From: an uncultured Marinobacter sp.
GTDB lineage: Bacteria; Pseudomonadota; Gammaproteobacteria; Pseudomonadales; Oleiphilaceae
Direction: 5' to 3'
DNA: 64,000 nt
Assembly (NCBI RefSeq): GCF_913055835.1
Contig: NZ_CAJXKQ010000023.1
Coordinates: 1 to 64,000, forward strand
The first letter of the stretch is position 1. Every line of letters starts with the position of its first letter. Made by a program: the position numbers and the translations under genes. This document shows, in pieces, positions 57,734-64,000 of the stretch. The notes beneath the pieces are model-generated. The model had not been told where the DNA came from. It made no database searches and was given only the letters and a program-made list of their open reading frames with translations.

Positions 57734-59097
57734 AAATCCATTTTCTGGATCTGGTTTCCCACGGTGCCAGAGGCGAGCCTTCCTCAAAAGGAAGCATGAA
57801 CCCACCGAGACTCCTACTTGAGTCGTTTCTGGTTCTCATCGCTCTTGGCGCTTGCCTGCTGAAGTTGCCCTTTGCGACCGTTGAGCCAGTGACCTGGATG
57901 GAAGCGGCCTTCACGGCAACCTCGGCAGTCACCGTGACGGGCCTGGTTGTAGTCGATACTGGGAGTCAGTACACCCTGTTTGGACAGTTGGTGATTCTAA
58001 CCTTGATTCAACTGGGCGGACTGGGATTGATGACCTTCGCGGTACTCACGGCCCTCGCCTTGGGCTTCAAGCTAAGCCTTCAGCACCAAATGGTTGCACA
58101 GGAAGCTTTCAACGAGATTTCCCTTCAGACGGCCAGACGGGCAAGTGGATCGATAGCCGTATTTGCCTTGACGGCAGAAGCCGTGGGCATTGTATTGCTC
58201 GGAGCGTTTTTTGTCCCGGAGCTGGGGTGGTCCGAGGGTCTCTACCAGGCCTTGTTCTACACGATTTCAGCGTTTAACAATGCCGGTTTTGCTCTGTCGC
58301 CAGACAGCCTTTCGGCTTACGTTGACCATCCTGGTATCAGTCTGTCCGTGACGGCCCTGTTTATCACAGGCGGTCTGGGCTACATCGTCATCATGGAGCT
58401 CTTGGATAAGCGCTGCTGGTCGCGGTTGTCGGTTTACGTCAAAGTCATACTGCTGGCCACCTTGCTTCTGAACCTGTTCGCCACCGGCGCCATCCTCATT
58501 CTGGAATTTGGCAATCCAGCGACTCTTGGTGCACTGGATAGTTTCTGGGACAAGCTCCTGGCCGCCTGGTTTCAGGGCGTGACACCACGAACCGCAGGCT
58601 TCAACACTCTCGATATTGGATCGTTAACCGCCGGCACCAGTGTGCTGATGCTGCTTCTCATGTTCATCGGTGGTGCCCCGAACTCCACTTCCAGTGGTAT
58701 CAAAATCTCGACTTTCGTCATTATGCTTGCCGCAACCCGTTCGTTTTTGCGGGGCAATCTGAACGTCAGCTTCTTCAGACGCTCCCTCAGCAGCGAGACC
58801 GTACTCAAAGCCCTCGCCACAGCCACCATCGGGATGGCGGTGGTCTTCCTGGGCGTAATTTCACTCAGTATCCTGGTTGAGGATGAGTTTCTGGACATCG
58901 CGTTTGAGGTGGTTTCCGCGTTCGGCACCGTTGGTCTTTCACGGGGAACGACGGGCGAACTCGGCACCGCCGGCCAGTTGGTCGTCATGACCATCATGCT
59001 AATCGGTCGCCTTGGCCCGCTTACCTTGGGTTATACCCTGACAGTGCGACGTAAATCCCGTGTTCGCTATGCGAAAACCGAGTTCCCGGTGGGTTGA
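57730..59097 (+). CDS. ktrB: KtrB-type Na+-dependent K+ channel subunit
   Basis: A 455-residue Trk/Ktr membrane protein. The four filter segments are SAVTVTGLV, FNNAGFAL, PRTAGFN and FGTVGLSR, each with the key glycine. It has about eight transmembrane segments, and GGAPNSTSSGIKIST marks the gating loop in the third repeat. It imports K+ with KtrA, whose gene overlaps its start. It ends 18 bases from the convergent apbE gene. Confidence 0.92.
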   Translation: MKIHFLDLVSHGARGEPSSKGSMNPPRLLLESFLVLIALGACLLKLPFATVEPVTWMEAAFTATSAVTVTGLVVVDTGSQYTLFGQLVILTLIQLGGLGLMTFAVLTALALGFKLSLQHQMVAQEAFNEISLQTARRASGSIAVFALTAEAVGIVLLGAFFVPELGWSEGLYQALFYTISAFNNAGFALSPDSLSAYVDHPGISLSVTALFITGGLGYIVIMELLDKRCWSRLSVYVKVILLATLLLNLFATGAILILEFGNPATLGALDSFWDKLLAAWFQGVTPRTAGFNTLDIGSLTAGTSVLMLLLMFIGGAPNSTSSGIKISTFVIMLAATRSFLRGNLNVSFFRRSLSSETVLKALATATIGMAVVFLGVISLSILVEDEFLDIAFEVVSAFGTVGLSRGTTGELGTAGQLVVMTIMLIGRLGPLTLGYTLTVRRKSRVRYAKTEFPVG

Positions 59098-59115
59098 TCA
59101 GCAACCGAACCTGCC

Positions 59116-60180
59116 TCAATCCACAGTGATCCCCTCAATGACGTGCCAAGCCTCCGTCGTTGTTTCGCTGAGTTGGTTGTTTTTCTCTTCCATGAATAAT
59201 GCGGCGATATCATGCTGATCAGCGACTGCCGTTCCTTCCCTTGCTCCAAGACACAATAAGGCAGTGGACCAGGCATCTGCCCGGGTAGGGTCTTGATCGA
59301 TGACTGTCACGGATACCGTGGAATGGCTAACCGGCCAACCTGTCCGCGCGTCCAACACATGGCTGTAGCGCTGCCCCTGATCGTCGAAGTAATGGCGGTA
59401 GGTGCCTGACGTCATAACCGATAGCGGAGTATCACTTCGGATCGTTATCACCTTATGGATAGAACGCTCTTCCGGCGTTGGACGCTCAATGGCCACTCGC
59501 CAGGGTTCGCCGCCGAGCTTGTGGCCTCGGGTTTTCAGTTCACCACCCAGTTCCACCAGATAGTGTTCGATGCCCGCGGACTCCAACACGTCAGCCATTT
59601 TTTTTACGGTATATCCCTGAGCGATCGACGACAGATCAACCTGCAGATCGCGAACGGATTTAGCAAGGGTGTTGCCGGACCTTGCGACTACATGGTCGAT
59701 GCCAACGATCTGTAGCTGATTACGCAGCTCAGTCTCCGAAGGAACGGAAACCTGCTGACCACTGAACCCCCAGAGATCAAAGACAGGCTTTATCGTCAGG
59801 TCATAGCACCCACGACTGGCCTTGGTCACCTCTCGCGCCTTCGCAATCAGGTTTACGATTTCAGGCCCGACTTCCAGAAACTCCGATGCGCCGGCGCGGT
59901 TAAAACGCTCAATCACACTGTCTGATCGGTAGTTGGACATCAGTGCATCCACTCGCGCCAGTTCTGCAACGACGTCCTGCCGAATTGCCTCGCCGTCTGG
60001 GCTGCCCGGTTGCCAGAAGGTCACATGCCAGGTCGTCCCCTGTGCCGGGCCGCTCAACTTGACGAGACTTGGCGGTTGATTACACCCGCCCAACGCCAGA
60101 GCTAGAAAGCCAGCCAGCAACACCCTGCGAAGGCGCCAACCTGAAAACGGGTAACGGGGATTTCGAGACAGCAAAAGCAT
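59116..60180 (-). CDS. apbE: FAD:protein FMN transferase ApbE
   Basis: ApbE attaches FMN covalently to Ser/Thr of periplasmic-side flavoproteins such as NqrB, NqrC or RnfG. The 354-residue lipoprotein has lipobox LALGG-C, PAQGTTWHVTFW, SNYRSDSVIERFN, DLSSIAQGYTVKKMAD (the family's flavin-site region) and SVMTSGTYRHYF. AGAGGTG precedes the ATG. It is divergent from kdp and convergent with ktrB; no Nqr or Rnf gene is in the window. Confidence 0.92.
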   Translation of the reverse strand: MLLLSRNPRYPFSGWRLRRVLLAGFLALALGGCNQPPSLVKLSGPAQGTTWHVTFWQPGSPDGEAIRQDVVAELARVDALMSNYRSDSVIERFNRAGASEFLEVGPEIVNLIAKAREVTKASRGCYDLTIKPVFDLWGFSGQQVSVPSETELRNQLQIVGIDHVVARSGNTLAKSVRDLQVDLSSIAQGYTVKKMADVLESAGIEHYLVELGGELKTRGHKLGGEPWRVAIERPTPEERSIHKVITIRSDTPLSVMTSGTYRHYFDDQGQRYSHVLDARTGWPVSHSTVSVTVIDQDPTRADAWSTALLCLGAREGTAVADQHDIAALFMEEKNNQLSETTTEAWHVIEGITVD

Positions 60181-60256
60181 TGAACACCTCTGAAGAGCGG
60201 CTCTTTAATGCGCGAAGTCTACCTTTACGAAAGATTTAGGTGGGGGCAGAACCTGA

Positions 60257-60311
60257 TTTTTTAACGCTTTTTTTACGCCTCACCGCTGTTTTGGTCATCG
60301 AATTTTTACGC
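60257..60311 (+). promoter_or_regulatory. KdpE-operator-like repeats upstream of kdpFABC
   Basis: TTTTTTAACGC (60257-60267) is followed directly by TTTTTTTACGC (60268-60278), an 11-bp repeat. TTTTTACGC recurs at 60303-60311, 33 bp (three units) further on. This resembles the T-rich KdpE operator of the E. coli kdp promoter as I recall it. It lies 46-100 bases before kdpF. The remaining gap to apbE is its promoter region. Confidence 0.65.
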
Positions 60312-60356
60312 CCCGCCCCAGCACCATGGAAGCACACCCACTGAAGGAGACTGTCC

Positions 60357-60437
60357 GTGTCTACTTTCCTGTTAATTGTTTCTGTTGCAGTTGGCGGTTA
60401 CCTGGTTGCCGCCCTGCTCTGGCCCGAGAGGTTCTGA
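60357..60437 (+). CDS. kdpF: KdpF small subunit of the Kdp K+ ATPase
   Basis: A 26-residue single-span peptide, STFLLIVSVAVGGYLVAALL followed by WPERF. The C-terminal YLVAALLWPERF pattern is typical of KdpF (about 29 residues), which stabilises the KdpABC complex. The start is GTG with AAGGAG (60344-60349) seven bases upstream, a strong site. It is the first gene of the kdp operon. Confidence 0.8.
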   Translation: MSTFLLIVSVAVGGYLVAALLWPERF

Positions 60438-60439
60438 CC

Positions 60440-60520
60440 ATGGCACTGATCGGCATTGGCATCATTCTGGGGCTGTTTGGCCTGTGTTTCCTGTTCATTG
60501 ATCTGGAGGAACGGCTGTGA
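60440..60520 (+). CDS. Small membrane peptide between kdpF and kdpA
   Basis: A second 26-residue ORF, starting MALIGIGIILGLFGLCFLF and ending IDLEERL, two bases after kdpF. It is one hydrophobic helix with an acidic/basic tail. GAGAGG lies eight bases before the ATG, and the stop TGA overlaps the kdpA GTG by three bases (GTGA). The codon structure, start site and coupling support translation. It is not KdpF-like at the C-terminus; it could be an additional subunit or a duplicate. Confidence 0.65.
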   Translation: MALIGIGIILGLFGLCFLFIDLEERL

Positions 60521-62229
60521 ACGAGGTCATCGTTATCTATGCGGTCACGCTCTTGCTGGCGTGGCCACTGGGCAAGTACATCGCGGGCGTATTCAACGGA
60601 ACCAGGGGGACGGCGGGCGCTGTCTTCCTGCCAGTTGAGAATGGCCTGTACCGACTGTTTGGCGTCAATCCTTCCCAGCCGATGAGCTGGCAGGGTTACG
60701 GCAAAGCCCTGCTGAAACTTCACCTTGTGCTGGTGCTGATCGTCTTCGGCCTGCTGATGGCCCAGGGCTTTCTTTTCCTGAACCCGGACAACATCGACGG
60801 TATGAGCTGGGACCTGGCGCTGCATACGGCGGTCTCGTTCCTGACCAACACCAATCAGCAGCATTATTCCGGGCAGGCACAGTTAAGCTACCTGGCCCAC
60901 ACCTTTGGCATCGTGACGCTTCAGGTGGTCACACCGGCGGCGGGCATGGCGGCATTGGTGGCTATCGTCCGCACTCTGCTGGGCCGGGCTGACGAAAAGA
61001 AGCAGCCTGCAGGAGATGGCGCGGTATCTGTCGGTAACTTCTACGAAGACATCACCCGGGCCATTGTTCGGGTCATGCTGCCGGTCGCCGCTGTGGTTGC
61101 GCTGATCATTGCCTCCCAGGGTGTGCCGAACAGCTATGAAGGAGCCCGCACAGCCATTCCCCTGGACCAGACTGCCGGAATGGAAGAGCAGAACATCCCT
61201 ATCGGCCCCGTGGCACCCATGGTGGCCATCAAGCAGGTGGGCACCAACGGCGGTGGCTGGTATGGCCCCAATTCCAGTGTTCCCCTGGAAAACCCGACCC
61301 CTGTTAGCAACTTTGTTCAGACGGTTTCCATCGTCCTGATACCTGCCGCCCTGGTCTTTGCCCTTGGCTTCATGACCGGTCGGCGGCGGCTTGCCATGGT
61401 GGTGATGGGCGTGATGGTTGCGATGTCTGTTTCACTCACCTCTGTTGCCATCTGGTCGGAGAATCAGCCAAACGCCGCCTTCTCGGGTTTGGCCGCAGAA
61501 GGCCCGAACCTTGAAGGTAAGGAAGTGCGGTTTGGTGCGACCGCAACCGCACTCTGGGGGAGCTGGACCACCCAAACGTCCAATGGCTCCGTGAACGGTA
61601 TGCACGACAGCTTCAACCCCATCGGCGGCATGATTCCGATGATCGACATGTTCATCAATGTCACCTTTGGCGGTATTGGCGTCGGGCTGATTGGCTACCT
61701 GCTGTTCTTGCTGCTGGCCGCGTTCCTGGGTTCGCTGATGATCGGCCGAGCACCGGAAATTGCCGGTAAGGCCCTGGAAACCCGGGAAATGAAATTGGTC
61801 TGTATTGCCCTATTGATCCAGCCTCTGCTGATTCTGGGATTCAGCGCCGTCACCGTTGCCTTCCCAGTGCTGACCGGAAACTCCAATCCCGGCTTCCACG
61901 GCGTCAGTCAGGTCATTTACGAGTACACCTCAGCGTTTGCCAATAACGGCTCCGGCTTTGAAGGGCTCGGTGACAACACCGTTTGGTGGAACGTGACCTG
62001 TGCCATCAACCTGGCCCTCGGTCGGTTCATTCCCATCCTGGCACCACTGGCGATTGCCGCGTCACTGGCGGCCAAACGCTCCGCTCCGGAAGGTCGCGGC
62101 AGCCTGGCCATCGACACGCCCACCTTCGGGCTGATGACCCTGGCGGTGATTGTGATGTTTACCCTGCTGAGCTTTATGCCGGTGCTGATTCTTGGCCCGA
62201 TTGCAGAAGCCCTGGCTCTGATGTCCTGA
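60517..62229 (+). CDS. kdpA: Potassium-transporting ATPase K+-binding subunit KdpA
   Basis: A 570-residue membrane subunit (E. coli 557) that binds and selects K+ in the KdpFABC pump. Filter segments of the superfamily are visible: [34 protein letters not shown] (shown shortened as [10 protein letters not shown]), [10 protein letters not shown] and [12 protein letters not shown]. The start is GTG, with GGAGGA six bases upstream. Its stop lies 13 bases before the kdpB start. Confidence 0.96.
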   Translation: MNEVIVIYAVTLLLAWPLGKYIAGVFNGTRGTAGAVFLPVENGLYRLFGVNPSQPMSWQGYGKALLKLHLVLVLIVFGLLMAQGFLFLNPDNIDGMSWDLALHTAVSFLTNTNQQHYSGQAQLSYLAHTFGIVTLQVVTPAAGMAALVAIVRTLLGRADEKKQPAGDGAVSVGNFYEDITRAIVRVMLPVAAVVALIIASQGVPNSYEGARTAIPLDQTAGMEEQNIPIGPVAPMVAIKQVGTNGGGWYGPNSSVPLENPTPVSNFVQTVSIVLIPAALVFALGFMTGRRRLAMVVMGVMVAMSVSLTSVAIWSENQPNAAFSGLAAEGPNLEGKEVRFGATATALWGSWTTQTSNGSVNGMHDSFNPIGGMIPMIDMFINVTFGGIGVGLIGYLLFLLLAAFLGSLMIGRAPEIAGKALETREMKLVCIALLIQPLLILGFSAVTVAFPVLTGNSNPGFHGVSQVIYEYTSAFANNGSGFEGLGDNTVWWNVTCAINLALGRFIPILAPLAIAASLAAKRSAPEGRGSLAIDTPTFGLMTLAVIVMFTLLSFMPVLILGPIAEALALMS

Positions 62230-62242
62230 GTGGAGAACGATG

Positions 62243-64000
62243 ATGTCCAAGCAAACCCCTAAAATGACTGACTCACTTGATCTGGGCACAGTTGTCGGCC
62301 AGTCCATCAAGCGGCTGAACCCAAAAGATCTGGCCCGTAATCCGGTCATGATGGTGGTCGGTATCGGAACTGTAATCACGTTCCTGCTGGGCCTGAGTAC
62401 TCTGGCTCAGGGTGCGCCCGCCGGCCTGGATTTCGCGATCAGCGGAATCCTGTTATTCACCGTACTTTTCGCCAACGGTGCCGAATCCGTAGCGGAAGCT
62501 CGCGGCAAGGCCCAAGCAGGTGCTCTCAGAGCCACCCGGAAAGACCTGAAAGCCCGCAAGCTCGATGGCGATCAGCAAAAGGAAGTGGCGGCGACAGACT
62601 TGCGCCGTGGCGACCGCGTGCTGGTCAAACCTAATGAGCTGATCCCTGCCGACGGCGAAATCGTCACCGGTGCTGCAACCATCAACGAATCCGCAGTGAC
62701 CGGGGAATCGGCTCCCGCGCTCAGGGAGGCGCGCACCGATAACAGCGGTGTCAGCGCGGGCACCAAAGTGTTATCCGATGAAATCGTGATCGAAGTCACC
62801 GTTGATCCGGGCAATTCACTGCTGGACCGTATGATTGCCCTGGTCGAGGGTGCCAAACGTCAGAAGACACCCAGTGAACTGGCCTTGTCGGTCTTGCTGG
62901 CTGCCATGACTCTGGTATTCCTGATTGTCGTTGTGACTCTCGTGCCCCTCGGCGGGTTTGTGGGTGCAACTCCCTCCTATTCGGTGTTGGTTGCCCTGTT
63001 GGTCTGCCTGATTCCCACAACCATTGGCGGCCTGCTCCCGGCCATCGGCATTGCCGGAATGGACCGGGCCATGCGTGCCAACGTCATCGCCAAATCCGGC
63101 AAAGCCGTGGAAGTGGCCGGCTCCATCGACACGCTCCTGCTCGATAAGACCGGCACCATCACACTGGGTGATCGCAAGGCAACAGCCTTTGAACCGGTTC
63201 GAGGCGTGGCACCTGGCACACTGAGAGATGCCGCTCTGCTCACATCTCTCGCTGACCCAACCCCGGAAGGCAAATCGGTGGTGGCTCTGGCCCGAGACAA
63301 AGGCTCAGACGCTGAAGCGTCTGAAGGAACCGAGTTCATCGAGTTCTCCGCCAACACCCGAATGTCTGGTGTGGACCTGCCGGATGGCCGAATTCTTCGC
63401 AAAGGTGCGACCGATGCGATTAAGAAGTTTGTCACAGAAAACGGCGGCAACTACCCGCAGGAAACGGACAACCTGGTCGACAGGGTTGCCAAAAACGGCG
63501 CCACGCCGCTGGTAGTTGCTGAGGGTAACCGTGTCCTGGGGGTGATTGCCCTGTCGGATGTCATCAAATCGGGCATCAAGGAGCGCTTTGCGAAACTCCG
63601 GGAAATGGGCGTGAAGACGGTGATGATCACCGGCGACAACCCGGTGACCGCAGCGGCAATCGCAGCAGAGGCAGGCGTTGATGATTTCGTCGCGGAGGCC
63701 ACACCGGAGCAGAAACTCGACATTATCCGCAAAGAGCAGGCCGAGGGCCGCATGGTGGCGATGATGGGGGACGGCACCAATGACGCCCCTGCGCTCGCCC
63801 AGGCAGATCTTGGCCTGGCCATGAACTCCGGCACCCAGGCGGCACGGGAAGCGGGCAATATGGTGGACCTAGATTCCGACCCGGGGAAGCTGCTTGCCGT
63901 TGTTGAAATTGGTAAACAGCTGCTGATCACAAGGGGTTCGCTGACTACCTTCTCCCTGGCCAATGACGTCGCCAAGTACTTCGCCATCCTGCCAGCATTG
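62243..64000 (+). CDS. kdpB: Potassium-transporting ATPase ATP-binding subunit KdpB (3' part outside the window)
   Basis: The P-type ATPase subunit of Kdp, cut by the right edge. Visible parts: [17 protein letters not shown] and [15 protein letters not shown] (actuator domain; TGES), the phosphorylation motif [34 protein letters not shown] and [18 protein letters not shown]. The last bases encode [15 protein letters not shown]. Two ATGs (62240, 62243) follow GGAG; I use the second. kdpC and kdpDE are expected beyond the window. Confidence 0.95.
   Translation, partial: MSKQTPKMTDSLDLGTVVGQSIKRLNPKDLARNPVMMVVGIGTVITFLLGLSTLAQGAPAGLDFAISGILLFTVLFANGAESVAEARGKAQAGALRATRKDLKARKLDGDQQKEVAATDLRRGDRVLVKPNELIPADGEIVTGAATINESAVTGESAPALREARTDNSGVSAGTKVLSDEIVIEVTVDPGNSLLDRMIALVEGAKRQKTPSELALSVLLAAMTLVFLIVVVTLVPLGGFVGATPSYSVLVALLVCLIPTTIGGLLPAIGIAGMDRAMRANVIAKSGKAVEVAGSIDTLLLDKTGTITLGDRKATAFEPVRGVAPGTLRDAALLTSLADPTPEGKSVVALARDKGSDAEASEGTEFIEFSANTRMSGVDLPDGRILRKGATDAIKKFVTENGGNYPQETDNLVDRVAKNGATPLVVAEGNRVLGVIALSDVIKSGIKERFAKLREMGVKTVMITGDNPVTAAAIAAEAGVDDFVAEATPEQKLDIIRKEQAEGRMVAMMGDGTNDAPALAQADLGLAMNSGTQAAREAGNMVDLDSDPGKLLAVVEIGKQLLITRGSLTTFSLANDVAKYFAILPAL

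Noticed and set aside
43357..64000. A second copy of the tRNA-Arg 3' end (attR)
   Set aside because: Reading downstream sequence I found no convincing repeat of the T-loop/acceptor segment; this is a visual search and may have missed a short or diverged site.

Overview
The window reads as chromosomal DNA of a marine gammaproteobacterium of the Marinobacter type. The strongest pointer is the fatty acyl-CoA/aldehyde reductase at 36303-38288, which closely follows the Marinobacter wax-ester enzyme I know. Several gene orders are Pseudomonas-like: purL-mltF, mtnA/mtaD-ubiG-mupP-yciK and motY/pyrC-rnt. All assignments come from reading the sequence; no database search was run.

Region 1 (1-43213) is core genome. 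Position 1 lies in the leader of an rRNA operon whose tandem promoters (61-221) fire leftward out of the window. Next come a minus-strand nudL-carbonic anhydrase-DUF1289-purT cluster, a second NUDIX gene, a NIF3-like gene, purL/mltF, recX, a DUF349 protein and a ComFB-type protein. These are followed by a fatty-acid beta-oxidation pair, the Prc protease, methionine salvage (mtnA/mtaD), ubiG, mupP/gph, yciK, yaaA and rdgC. A Pat-type protein acetyltransferase faces a histone-deacetylase-family gene. The core part ends with motY, pyrC, rnt, a chemoreceptor, farA, a pitrilysin-like protease and two glycosyltransferases.

Region 2 (43231 to about 55090) is a mobile island in a tRNA-Arg(CCT) gene. 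It holds a P4-type tyrosine integrase, a winged-helix-like regulator, three AlpA domains in two genes (one a tandem fusion), a rolling-circle Rep protein, and several long inverted repeats next to promoters or start codons. Its right half is defence-like: an OLD-family ATPase/Toprim nuclease translationally coupled to a truncated type III methyltransferase (mod), an Abi-C-like protein, and a four-gene minus-strand operon of a GIY-YIG nuclease fused to a PUA/EVE-like reader, two unknown proteins and a predicted PD-(D/E)XK-fold protein. I found no attR, so the right end is open.

Region 3 (55098-64000) is a potassium-uptake cluster: trkH with a small membrane partner, divergent ktrAB, an apbE flavin transferase, and the kdpFAB genes running off the right edge. 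Direct repeats of TTTTTACG(G/C) at 11-bp phasing occur upstream of both ktrAB and kdp and resemble KdpE operators, suggesting one regulator controls both systems. The kdp leader also carries an extra 26-residue membrane ORF between kdpF and kdpA.
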